From RDXT01 sp033765305 (GTDB taxonomy: Bacteria > Bacteroidota > Bacteroidia > J057), in contig JANRID010000055.1 of NCBI GenBank assembly GCA_033765305.1, positions 1 to 29,065 of the forward strand: a DNA stretch of 29,065 nt. The letters run 5' to 3'. The translations under genes were made by a program, and so were the position numbers. Of the stretch, positions 17,545-25,400 are shown in pieces (the first letter of the stretch is position 1; the number at the start of each line of letters is the position of its first letter). Under the pieces are notes generated by a model. That model did no database searches. It saw only the letters and a list, made by a program, of their open reading frames with translations, and was not told the origin of the DNA.

Positions 17545-18072
17545 ATGAAGATCGGGGTTTTACTGGTGACAAGCATGCTGTTTGGGCTCGCCGCAGCCGC
17601 ACAGAGCAATCTGTTCGTGCCGTTCGGCCTGTCTGAAGACGAAGTGAAGACCTTTCTGGCAGGAAAAGACTATATCCGCCAGATTCTGGAAGAAAATGAC
17701 ATGAACCGCGTGCGCGCGGTGCTGGATGAGAACAAGCAGGTGGAGTATGTGTTTGAAAACGGGGCCCTGTACGCCACGACGGTCACGCGCTTTTACCGGG
17801 ACCGCCGCGTAGCCAAGGAGGTGGAGCAGAACTGCCTGGGGTACATGCACCAGGTCAGCCGGGGCGCACTGAAGGAAACGAACGAGAATGGCGTCATCTG
17901 CCATACTGCCGTGACCGAAGGCCGGGCCGTGAAGCTGTTCATTCAGCACCACGACAGCGGCGTTACCCTGACGCTGACCTCCATCAGCCGCACCCTGGGC
18001 CCGATTCCGCCCGAAGAGCAGCATTACTACTACGAAGTGGAACTCCTGCAGCGGCGCTTTATCTCGAACTGA
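17545..18072 (+). CDS. Small secreted protein of unknown function
   Basis: A 175-residue protein with a clear signal peptide (MKIGVLLVTSMLFGLAAAAQS). The mature part begins NLFVPFGLSEDEVKTFLAGK and is a mixed alpha/beta chain with no family I recognise. It has two cysteines (in QNCLGYM and VICHTA). The ATG at 17545 is chosen because it starts the signal peptide; it lies 4 nt after an imperfect -7-like AGCATTTG, and an alternative TACAAATTG is found further upstream. Its 3' end overlaps the convergent DUF3352-like gene by 14 bp. The 228 bp upstream hold only these sites and the weak terminator of the previous gene. Confidence 0.7.
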   Translation: MKIGVLLVTSMLFGLAAAAQSNLFVPFGLSEDEVKTFLAGKDYIRQILEENDMNRVRAVLDENKQVEYVFENGALYATTVTRFYRDRRVAKEVEQNCLGYMHQVSRGALKETNENGVICHTAVTEGRAVKLFIQHHDSGVTLTLTSISRTLGPIPPEEQHYYYEVELLQRRFISN

Positions 18073-19732
18073 GCCCGGCCGCAGGCAGTGTAAAATCGCT
18101 GTACAGGTAGGTGCGGTACAGATCGCCTTCCGGCATAATCTGCAGCCCTATGTTCGGAAAGCACCGGACATAGGGCTGATTTTTGCTCAGCCCTTGGCGG
18201 CTTTCGGCATCGAGGGTGCTTCGCAGGTACGCATAGAAGGGATCCATGCGGATGTAGGTGAACAGGTTGTCGCGCGGCTGAAAGCGCCCCTGAAACTGCT
18301 GGAAGGCCGGCTCGCGGCCCAGCACCTGCTCGCCCAGATAGGCGTCGATCATGCGCTGCAGCGCCGTGGTGTCGTTGGCGAAGACCACGTACTGGTCGAT
18401 GATGGTGAAATGCGGCTTTTCAATGCGCTGGAACAGCTTGCGGAAAAAGAGCTTGAAAAAGCCCCGAAGCTCCAGGTACTTGATCGTATAGCCCTGATAC
18501 TGAATCTCATCGAATTTCAGCGGAGATTTGCCGATCCGTTTCACCACATACGCCAGCCGCTCCTGCACGAGGTCGTAGTCGTCGAAATGCAGCAGCGCGT
18601 AGTACTCGTAGGGCGAAGGCCCCGAATCCGTCGCCACCAGGGCCGTCACCGCCTCGTCCGTCATCCAAGCAAAAAAGTCGCGCTCGAATTCAATCTTGAA
18701 CAGCTTCTCCATCCGCTCCTTGTTCTTCGTAATCTCCTGATAAGCAGCGGGATCTTTCTGGCTGTAATAGGTATTCAGCCGGTTGAAGAAGTCCGCGAAG
18801 CCGTCGAAGCCGACGCGCGTGTACAGGGCTGTGTTGAGCGGAAGCACCTGGTGCACAGCGGAACTGCTGGCACCTGCATCCTGAAACACGCTGAAGAAGG
18901 ATGCCGCCGAATCGATGTGCTTGAGGTTGCCGCGCAGTTCCACCCGGTCGCCGGCCAGCCGCAGGTCCTGGGAGGAGAAGGCCAGGATCTCGTCGAGCCC
19001 TTCGAGCATTTCCGGCGTCTCGGCGGTGTAGGCACGGATGAGCTGCGGCAGCGTACCGAAATTGAGGTACAGCTGGTACTGCCCCTCCCGGCTGGCCCCG
19101 TCCCGCGTGCGCGCGAAGCCGGGCACCGTCAGCACCGAAGGCTTTTCCGTCTGATCGATGCCTTTTTTGACCAGCGCCTCGGTGTAGGAGGCCAGCAGGA
19201 CATTGTCCACGACTGCCAGCCACAGGGATTCGCGCTCGGCGGGGTCGTAGAGCTGTAGGAGTTCGTAGTTGAAGTAATTGCCGCTCGTGACGCGGTAGCC
19301 CTGGGTCTGGAGCAGCGGCCCGATGACCGGCTTGAGCTTGCCCAGGGTCTGGCCCTGGCTGCGGAGGTTGACGATCATCAGAAAGTCATACTCCTGTGCG
19401 CGGGTCATGTGCGCGGAAATCAGCAGCTCGCCAGGGCTCAGCATGTCGAAGAGTGCCGCATTGCTGTTGAGCAGCGAGTCGAGGTAATCGGCAGATTCGG
19501 TGATGTCCGCAAAAAACTCGCTCTTTTTCAGGTGCTTCCACACCTCGGTAGCGCTCAGGCTGCGCCAGTCGCGGATGGGGTCTTCGGATTCGACCAGGTA
19601 GAGAAAATCGGCGGGCACGAAGGCATAGGCTTCGCGCGAGGCACCCTGGCGGTCCCAGAGAAACAGGTAGGCTGCGCCGGCACCCAGGCCCAGCAGCAGC
19701 AGCACAAAGATCCAGCGGAGAAAGCGTCGCAT
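18059..19732 (-). CDS. DUF3352-like membrane-anchored protein
   Basis: A 557-residue protein with a single N-terminal membrane anchor (residues 4-26, FLRWIFVLLLLGLGAGAAYLF) and a large extracytoplasmic part. It starts with FVPADFLYLVESEDPIRDWRSL, the pattern of DUF3352-type proteins, in which long beta-rich halves repeat. Function is unknown for this group. The start at 19732 gives the anchor; longer readings run into the permease gene. A TACTTTTC box lies about 30 nt upstream on the minus strand. The last codons overlap the end of the convergent secreted-protein gene. Confidence 0.65.
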   Translation of the reverse strand: MRRFLRWIFVLLLLGLGAGAAYLFLWDRQGASREAYAFVPADFLYLVESEDPIRDWRSLSATEVWKHLKKSEFFADITESADYLDSLLNSNAALFDMLSPGELLISAHMTRAQEYDFLMIVNLRSQGQTLGKLKPVIGPLLQTQGYRVTSGNYFNYELLQLYDPAERESLWLAVVDNVLLASYTEALVKKGIDQTEKPSVLTVPGFARTRDGASREGQYQLYLNFGTLPQLIRAYTAETPEMLEGLDEILAFSSQDLRLAGDRVELRGNLKHIDSAASFFSVFQDAGASSSAVHQVLPLNTALYTRVGFDGFADFFNRLNTYYSQKDPAAYQEITKNKERMEKLFKIEFERDFFAWMTDEAVTALVATDSGPSPYEYYALLHFDDYDLVQERLAYVVKRIGKSPLKFDEIQYQGYTIKYLELRGFFKLFFRKLFQRIEKPHFTIIDQYVVFANDTTALQRMIDAYLGEQVLGREPAFQQFQGRFQPRDNLFTYIRMDPFYAYLRSTLDAESRQGLSKNQPYVRCFPNIGLQIMPEGDLYRTYLYSDFTLPAAGLSSR

Positions 19733-19790
19733 GGTGTCAGCGGGTTGCAGGACGGAAAAGTACGGAAATATTCCCGGATTCCCTGCACGG

Positions 19791-21092
19791 TCAGCGGCTG
19801 CGCCGGCGGCCGAGCGCGTACACGCCCAGGCCTGCGGCCATGATGCCCAGCCCTGCCGCCGACTCCAGCGGCCGCTCGGCAAGCACATAGCCGATGATCC
19901 ACAGGTTGGCGGCCAGGAAGATCAGCGGCGCCGCCGGATAGCCCCAGGTGCGGTAGGGCCGCTCCAGGCCGGGCTGCCGCGCACGCAGCACGAATACGCC
20001 CGCCACCGTGAGCGAGGTCGTCAGCATGAGCGAAAACGAGGCATAGATCATCACCTGCTCAAACGAAGAGGTGTAGATGAAGAGCAGCGTCACCGCTGTC
20101 TGAAACACGATGGCCGCCACCGGCGTGTGGCGCGGGCTGCGCCGGGCGAGCATGCGCAGCATCGGGTAGTCCTCCCCCATCACCTGCGTGATGCGGGCCC
20201 CCACAAAGACCATCGCGCTGATGGTGGAGAGCATCAGCACGGCGATGGCCACCGACAGCGCGTCGCCTGCCGCGGGGCCGAACATCGCCCGCGCCGACAG
20301 GAAGCCGACCTCCGCCTGCCCGGCCAGTTCCGCCATCGGCACCGTGCGGAGAAAGGCCCAGTTGAGGCCTACGTAGCAGGCCGTCACCAGCAAGGTGCTC
20401 AGCACCAGGGCCCTCGGCAGGTCTCGCTGCGGATTGCGCAGCTCGCCGGCGATGTACACGGAGGCGTTCCAGCCGGTGTAGGCATAGGATACATACACCA
20501 GCGACACGGCGAAGGCCGGGCTGAGCAGCATGGCGGCGCTTTCGGGCGAGGGCAGCAGGTCCAGCGGCTGCGGGGCGCCGTAGCTCAGGCCTGCCAGAAT
20601 CAGCAGGAGCATGCAGGCGATCTTGATCAGGGTAAAGCCGTTCTGAAACCAGCTTCCGAGCCCGATGCTGAGGCTGTGGATGAGGGCGAAGGCCAGCACG
20701 GCCCCGGCGGCGGCATGCTGCACGGGGAAGCCGGGGTACACTGCTGCCAGGTATTTGCCCAGGGCAATGGCGGCCACGGCGGTCGGCGCAGCGAAGCCCG
20801 CCGTGGCCGATACCCAGCCGGACAGAAACCCCAGCGCCGGATGGTAAATGACCGAGAGCAGATGATACTCGCCGCCGGAGCGGGGCAGCGCAGCGCCCAG
20901 CTCGCCGTAGGACAGCGCACCGCAGAAGGCGATGATGCCGCCCAGCACCCAGAGCATGAGCAGCGCGAAGGCAGACGGGGTGCCGCTGACCTGGTAGCCC
21001 AGGCTGGTGAATACACCGGTGCCCACCATGTTGGCGATGGCGATGGAGGCGGCGGTATGCAGACGCAGGGTGCGGGGCGGCGGGCCGGACAT
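19791..21092 (-). CDS. APC-superfamily amino acid permease
   Basis: A 433-residue inner-membrane transporter with about 12 hydrophobic segments. The first helix contains SIAIANMVGTGVFTSLGY, the glycine-rich unwound segment that binds substrate in APC transporters. It is followed by GALSYGELGAALPRSGGEY and later YAYTGWNASVYIAGE, typical of the LAT/PotE-like branch. The substrate is likely an amino acid but cannot be specified. The start at 21092 gives a short cytoplasmic tail before helix 1. The gene lies 58 bp upstream of the DUF3352-like gene on the same strand and 66 bp downstream of tRNA-Leu. Confidence 0.88.
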   Translation of the reverse strand: MSGPPPRTLRLHTAASIAIANMVGTGVFTSLGYQVSGTPSAFALLMLWVLGGIIAFCGALSYGELGAALPRSGGEYHLLSVIYHPALGFLSGWVSATAGFAAPTAVAAIALGKYLAAVYPGFPVQHAAAGAVLAFALIHSLSIGLGSWFQNGFTLIKIACMLLLILAGLSYGAPQPLDLLPSPESAAMLLSPAFAVSLVYVSYAYTGWNASVYIAGELRNPQRDLPRALVLSTLLVTACYVGLNWAFLRTVPMAELAGQAEVGFLSARAMFGPAAGDALSVAIAVLMLSTISAMVFVGARITQVMGEDYPMLRMLARRSPRHTPVAAIVFQTAVTLLFIYTSSFEQVMIYASFSLMLTTSLTVAGVFVLRARQPGLERPYRTWGYPAAPLIFLAANLWIIGYVLAERPLESAAGLGIMAAGLGVYALGRRRSR

Positions 21093-21158
21093 GGGCGAAG
21101 ATTCGGCGGTAGGCCCTTACAGCCGGCGGGGCCTGCCCGGTCTGATCGGGAGGAAGGG

Positions 21159-21242
21159 TGCCCGGAGCCGGACTCGAACCGGCACAGGAGTTAACCTATT
21201 GGTTTTTGAGACCAACGCGTCTACCGATTCCGCCATCCGGGC
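21159..21242 (-). tRNA. tRNA-Leu (CAA)
   Basis: An 84-nt class II tRNA on the minus strand. The acceptor stem GCCCGGA/TCCGGGC is perfect with discriminator A at 21159; the D-arm is GCGGAATCGGTAGACGC, the anticodon stem TTGGT/ACCAA encloses CTCAAAA (anticodon CAA, reads UUG), and a long variable arm precedes GGTTCGAGTCC. CCA is not encoded. Confidence 0.95.
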
Positions 21243-21260
21243 AGGAAATCCTGTGAGCTG

Positions 21261-21291
21261 CAAAGCTACGGAAGCGGCGGGGTTTGTGCAA
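21261..21291 (-). promoter_or_regulatory. Promoter of tRNA-Leu
   Basis: On the minus strand TTG (21289-21291) and TAGCTTTG (21261-21268) are 20 bp apart, a full match to the Bacteroidota -33/-7 pattern. The -7 box lies 18 bp before the tRNA 5' end. Confidence 0.65.
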
Positions 21292-21471
21292 GGGCGGAGT
21301 GGGGAGTGGAGTGGGGCGCGCATGCGCGGGGCTGCAAAAACTGCGGATTCAGCTCCGGGGCTGCGCTGCCGGCGCGGCAGGAAAAGCCGCTGTTCCGTTG
21401 CGCTCCCTGGTGCTCCGGGCTGTGCCGGACCTGGGTCATGGCGGCAGCAGCCTGCCGCCACGGTCCTTCAC

Positions 21472-21514
21472 GTCATCCTGAGCAGGCCCGCAGGGGCCGT
21501 CGCCGAAGGATGAC
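21472..21514. repeat. REP-like nested inverted repeat (GTCATCCT/AGGATGAC)
   Basis: Outer 8-bp arms GTCATCCT and AGGATGAC enclose an inner GGCCC/GGGCC hairpin. The layout resembles intergenic REP-type sequences with GTCATCCTGAG ends known from many bacterial genomes. It lies in the 442-bp gene-free gap 21243-21684, which also holds the tRNA promoter, the palindrome at 21533-21582 and a small AT hairpin (8-bp arms GCATATAT) at 21588-21610. Confidence 0.65.
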
Positions 21515-21532
21515 ACACATGGGCGCAGCCCG

Positions 21533-21582
21533 GCCTCCCATTGCTGGCGCGGGGTTTAAACCCTGCGCCAGCAATGGGAGGC
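21533..21582. repeat. 50-bp near-perfect palindrome
   Basis: The arms pair over 25 bp with a single G/T mismatch (21551 opposite 21564), centred on GGGTTTAAACCC. No T-run follows on either side, so it is not a standard terminator. It lies 103 bp beyond the 3' end of the caspase fusion gene. Confidence 0.9.
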
Positions 21583-21684
21583 GAACCGCATATATGCGCT
21601 ATATATATGCACACAGCCCTTCCCTATATTTTTAGTCCTTGGTATACAAGAATTCCAAAAGCAAAAAGGCAAAAAACATACAAA

Positions 21685-23754
21685 TCAAAGGGACCGGGCC
21701 AGGCGGAAGCCAAGGTTGCGGTACCGGCGGCCGGGGTTCCAGTTGCGGCGGTACGACACGCGGGCGAGGACCGGGACGTAGTCCCAACTGCCCCCGCGGC
21801 TCACGCGGCGCGCGCCACGCGGATTGTCAACCCAGGCGCGCCCGTCATCTGGCCCCCCCTGGTAGCTGTTATGCCAGTCGTCTTCGCACCACTCCCACAC
21901 ATTCCCGCTCATGTCGTACAGCCCCAGACCGTTCGGCTGCTTCTCGCCTACCGGATGGGTTGCGCCCCCGCTGTTGACATGGTACCAGGCATAGTCCTTG
22001 AGTTTGTTTTCCTCGCTGGTACCTGCCCACGTTGTGCGGATACTGGTGCCGCCCCCTGCGGCATACTCCCATTCCGCCTCCGTCGGCAGGCGCCAGCGCT
22101 GGCCTGTCTGCTCGCTCAGCCACTGGCAGTAGCGCTGCGCGTCCTCCCAGCTTACGTTGATCACCGGGCGTTTGCCCCGGCCCCAGCCTTCGTCTTGTGG
22201 TTTCTCCCGGCGGGCCGCTTCACAATAGGCATCGTATTCATCGAAGGTCACCGGATATTTCCCTAGGTAAAAATCACCCAGCGTAACGGGATGAATGGGT
22301 TTTTCATGGTCATACGCCTCGCTCCCCATCCGGAAGCTGCCGCCTTGTATGAGCAGCATTTCGGGTAGGATGCCAGCCCTGCTCGCATAAGCCCCCCACG
22401 AAAATTCCCGGACAAATATTTGCGGGTCTTGTTTTCGTTTGGCTATCTCAAACAGGGTCTCTTCTTCCTCCTGCAGCTCCTGCTTTGCCTTTTCGATGAA
22501 GCTGCTCTCCGGATGGTCTTCTATAAACTGGCGCAGCCCTGCCGCGGTGATATTTTCCTGCAACGCCGACCAGCTCTGCCGGGCGAGGGCTTCCAGCCCC
22601 TGCTTTGCTTTCTGATAGCCGGGAAGTGCCGGATAGGGGTACTCCTTGAGAAATTGTCTGTAGCCAGCAGCGGTCTTGGGTACTGTATTCCAGGCTTTTA
22701 CGCTTCTATCATGGATAATACGCCCTGCCTCCCGGCTGAAGTAGCCTTGCGGGTACTTCTGCAGGTATTCTCCATATGCTTCGACCGTGTCTATGCGCGT
22801 GGTGATTTTCCACTCCCGCTTCTCCTCCGCAGAGAGGTTGGCAGGCGGCGGAGCGTCCTCTGGCGCTGGCTCCGTGTAGGGCGCGGGAGGATTTTGAACA
22901 GGAGGGTTTGGCTGTGGTGGCGGTGACGGCGGCGTAGGCGGTGGCTTTGCTTCCGTGGGCACCAGAATTTCTTTCCGAAACACCATCTGTCCCTTCTGGT
23001 CGTTCAGGCCGTGCAAATAGGCGCTGACGGGCTGCTGGTCGGGGGCGAGGCGGGGCACAACGTCCTTGATATGAAGCTCCAGCCTCTCTGCGGGTATTTC
23101 GGGTTCAGGTGCGGCATCCAGAAAGGTAAGCAGCGCCTTCGCAAAGGGGCTATGCCCGCCCGGATACCCGTCTTGCACTTTCTGTCCGCTGCGGCCGGAG
23201 GTAAGCACCCGCCGGGATGGGTAGCGGTCGGCATTGGCAGCAAAAGGATTGTCTGCCTGTGAGCCGCTCCGCACAAAATCGCCTGCAAAACAGGAGTCGG
23301 CGATCACATAGATATGGTGTGCGTCTATATCGCGCAGCAGGCCCCAGATGTCGTCGTGCGATACCAGAGAACCCACGCGCGTCCCCGCATCGCAGGGAAT
23401 CCAGTAGCCGCGGGTCACCCTGATGTCGCCATGACCGGCAAAATACACCAGCAGGTTGTCTTCCTGGGTCAGCCGGTGGGCACCATTTCGGGCAAAAGAC
23501 TCTATCTGATGCAGGATTTCGTCCTTCGTGGCCGTCTGCCCTATCAACAGGTGCTGCGGCTGCAAGGTAAAGCGGTATTTCCCGGCCATCAGCTCCGCAA
23601 ATACCCGCGCATCGTATTCCGCGTTGTTGAGCTGAGGCCAGGTCTTGGCGTCATCATACCTATCCACCCCAATCGCCAGCAAATGATTGCGGCGCAGGAT
23701 CTGCGGCGGCGCTTCGGAGTCGGGAGTCAGGCTTCGCTGGGGGCTGTCGGGCAT
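21685..23754 (-). CDS. Caspase-like protease fused to an FGE/C-type-lectin-fold domain
   Basis: A 689-residue protein with three parts. Residues 20-265 form a caspase/metacaspase-like (peptidase C14) domain with HLLAIGVDRYDD, the catalytic His108 in YFAGHGD and Cys155 in IADSCFAGD. A proline-rich linker (270-305) and helical repeats of the form EAYGEYLQKYPQGYF (about 320-440) follow. Residues 464-689 are an FGE-sulfatase (SUMF1)-type domain: GGSFRMGS, RLPTEAEWEYAAGG, YDMSGNVWEWCEDDW, RGGSW and GFRLA. The cysteines needed for formylglycine formation after GGSW are missing, so this is probably a binding domain. Its C-terminus resembles DGR variable regions. ATG at 23754 is preferred over TTG at 23775. 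No signal peptide is seen, so it probably acts in the cytoplasm, perhaps as a triggered protease. Confidence 0.88.
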   Translation of the reverse strand: MPDSPQRSLTPDSEAPPQILRRNHLLAIGVDRYDDAKTWPQLNNAEYDARVFAELMAGKYRFTLQPQHLLIGQTATKDEILHQIESFARNGAHRLTQEDNLLVYFAGHGDIRVTRGYWIPCDAGTRVGSLVSHDDIWGLLRDIDAHHIYVIADSCFAGDFVRSGSQADNPFAANADRYPSRRVLTSGRSGQKVQDGYPGGHSPFAKALLTFLDAAPEPEIPAERLELHIKDVVPRLAPDQQPVSAYLHGLNDQKGQMVFRKEILVPTEAKPPPTPPSPPPQPNPPVQNPPAPYTEPAPEDAPPPANLSAEEKREWKITTRIDTVEAYGEYLQKYPQGYFSREAGRIIHDRSVKAWNTVPKTAAGYRQFLKEYPYPALPGYQKAKQGLEALARQSWSALQENITAAGLRQFIEDHPESSFIEKAKQELQEEEETLFEIAKRKQDPQIFVREFSWGAYASRAGILPEMLLIQGGSFRMGSEAYDHEKPIHPVTLGDFYLGKYPVTFDEYDAYCEAARREKPQDEGWGRGKRPVINVSWEDAQRYCQWLSEQTGQRWRLPTEAEWEYAAGGGTSIRTTWAGTSEENKLKDYAWYHVNSGGATHPVGEKQPNGLGLYDMSGNVWEWCEDDWHNSYQGGPDDGRAWVDNPRGARRVSRGGSWDYVPVLARVSYRRNWNPGRRYRNLGFRLARSL

Positions 23755-23856
23755 ACCGGCTTTCTGCTGCCTCAAAGAAGGGAAAATTTCCGCAGGCGAT
23801 CAAGCCGGGAGCTGGGACACCGGAAGCTGACGGCCTGCACATCCGAATGTCAGGCG

Positions 23857-25017
23857 CTATTCATCCGGCGCGAGATGGCGCCAGCTTCTGACCTGATCGC
23901 CGCCGGAGCGCTGCTGGCCGCTGTCTCCGCCGTAATAGATGCGGCCCGCCGTATCGCGGCCTGTCAGCGCGCGCCAGTACTGCAGGCCCTTGAAGAAGTC
24001 CTGATGGACGGTCTGACCGGACTTGATCTCCACCGGGATCACCTGATCGCCTTCGTCTATCAGCACATCGAGCTCATGCCCGCCCTGATCCCGCCAGAAA
24101 TACAGGTTGGAGCGCAGGCCCTGGTTCAGGCGGTTCTTGAGGAGTTCATTGAGGATGAAGTTCTCGAACAGCGCCCCCCGCAGGGGGTGCAAGCCAAGGG
24201 CACGGGTGTCGCCGATGCGGAGAAGGTAGGCGGCAAGGCCCGTATCGCAGAAATACAGCTTCGGCGTTTTGACGATCCGCTTGCTGAAGTTCTGGAAATA
24301 GGGCGGCAGGAGATGAATGATGTAGCTGGCCTGCAGGATGCCCAGCCAGGACTGGACGGTTTTGACGTCCACGCCGAGTTCGTTTGCAAGGTGGCTGGTG
24401 TTGAGCAGCTGCCCTACCCTCCCTGCACAAAGCGCCAGCAGCCGCTCGAATGCCAGCAGATTGCCTAGGTTTTTGATCTGGCGCACATCGCGCTCCACAT
24501 AGGTGCGCACGTAGGCCGCAAACCAGTCCTGCGGGTCGGCCCCCTCGGCGAGGATGGCGGGATAGCCGCCTTTGAGCAGCACCTCATCGAGGGGCGGCTG
24601 GCTGCCGAGCGTGGGGTGCCACTCCGAAAAGGACAGCGGCAGCAAGTCGAGATACGCGGCGCGGCCTGCAAGCGACTGTGTGATTTGCTCCAGCAGCAGG
24701 AAGTTGTTGGAGCCGGTAAGGATGAACAGGCCCCTGCGGCCGTCTTCGTCCAGGCGCTGCTGCAGCCAGGAGAGCAGTTCCGGTGCGCGCTGAATCTCGT
24801 CGAGGATGGCGCCGTCCGGATACGAAGCCAGAAAGCCTTTGGGGTCGTCGAGGGCAAAACGCCGGGTTTCGGGCGTTTCGAGCGAGGCATAGGGCTTATC
24901 GGGAAAACAGGCCCGGCTGAGCGTGGTTTTTCCGCTTTGCCGGGGGCCGATCACAGCCACCGATCTGAACTGGGCAGCGAGCACGCGGAGTTTGGCAGCG
25001 GCCTGGCGGGGGATCAT
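23857..25017 (-). CDS. AAA-family ATPase with DUF4143
   Basis: A 386-residue protein. The N-terminal AAA_14-type ATPase has Walker A GPRQSGKTT (24-32), Walker B AILDEIQRAP (70-79, Asp73 and Glu74) and a sensor-like LTGSNNFLL. The C-terminal DUF4143 domain includes YVERDVRQIKNL, a small winged-helix-like segment (HLANELGVDVKTVQSWLGIL), then FENFILNEL and the nuclease-like VIPVEIKSGQ. This widespread family has no settled role and is often patchily distributed among strains. The start codon lies 1 bp after a perfect 37-bp palindrome, which could regulate it. The gene is on the same strand as the caspase fusion, 102 bp upstream of it. Confidence 0.9.
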   Translation of the reverse strand: MIPRQAAAKLRVLAAQFRSVAVIGPRQSGKTTLSRACFPDKPYASLETPETRRFALDDPKGFLASYPDGAILDEIQRAPELLSWLQQRLDEDGRRGLFILTGSNNFLLLEQITQSLAGRAAYLDLLPLSFSEWHPTLGSQPPLDEVLLKGGYPAILAEGADPQDWFAAYVRTYVERDVRQIKNLGNLLAFERLLALCAGRVGQLLNTSHLANELGVDVKTVQSWLGILQASYIIHLLPPYFQNFSKRIVKTPKLYFCDTGLAAYLLRIGDTRALGLHPLRGALFENFILNELLKNRLNQGLRSNLYFWRDQGGHELDVLIDEGDQVIPVEIKSGQTVHQDFFKGLQYWRALTGRDTAGRIYYGGDSGQQRSGGDQVRSWRHLAPDE

Positions 25018-25018
25018 G

Positions 25019-25055
25019 TCTGACAGATTTGGAGTCTGACTCCAAATCTGTCAGA
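25019..25055. repeat. Perfect 37-bp palindrome abutting the DUF4143 start codon
   Basis: Two 18-bp arms, beginning TCTGACAGATTTGG, surround one central base. On the minus strand each arm contains an AGATTTG; the first gives CAGATTTG with a TTG about 20 nt upstream, a possible -33/-7 pair. The palindrome would then overlap the promoter and transcription start or form a 5' hairpin ending next to the ATG. Confidence 0.9.
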
Positions 25056-25253
25056 AAAATCTGTAGATTCCAAGACAAATCCCTTCAATCCCGCTTGCGG
25101 GAAGGGCCATGCTCCGCCACGCCCCGGCTCCGGAAGCCTCCGCCGACGCTGCCGGCGTGGCAGACAAGAGCGCCTCGCGGCAGCGCAGGGGGGCTGGCGG
25201 ATCGCGGATGCTGCGCATCCGGCCACAGCAGCCAGCCGGCAGACTGAACCTGC

Positions 25254-25311
25254 CCTCCTTGCGTCCCCTTGCGCTCCTTGCGGTTGCAGCCTTGCGTCCC
25301 TTGCGGTGCAG
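25254..25311. repeat. Degenerate CCTTGCG repeats
   Basis: Five copies of (C)CTTGCG occur at 9-14 bp spacing, and a GCGGT(T)GCAG block occurs twice. They lie in the 383-bp gap 25018-25400, which otherwise holds the palindrome at 25019-25055, a CCCGC/GCGGG hairpin near 25081-25106 and a GGATGC/GCATCC hairpin near 25206-25220, and no recognisable gene. Confidence 0.6.
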
Positions 25312-25400
25312 CAAATCCGGACCCAATCCCGTCCTCATGATATGCAACATCGCCGGCTGCGGACCCGCAGCAGGACGTATCGTAAACCACTGGCCTGAAT

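Noticed and set aside
21159..21242. tRNA-Leu as an attachment site for the accessory stretch
   Set aside because: The stretch lies on the 5' side of the tRNA, no integrase is present, and no second copy of the tRNA 3' end was seen in the window.
21533..21582. Rho-independent terminator for the caspase gene
   Set aside because: No T-run follows the hairpin on the minus strand, and it lies 103 bp beyond the stop codon.
21243..21684. A DGR template repeat, accessory gene or small RT next to the variable-region-like end
   Set aside because: No open frame with RT motifs and no near-copy of the segment 21697-21788 could be found here or elsewhere in the window.
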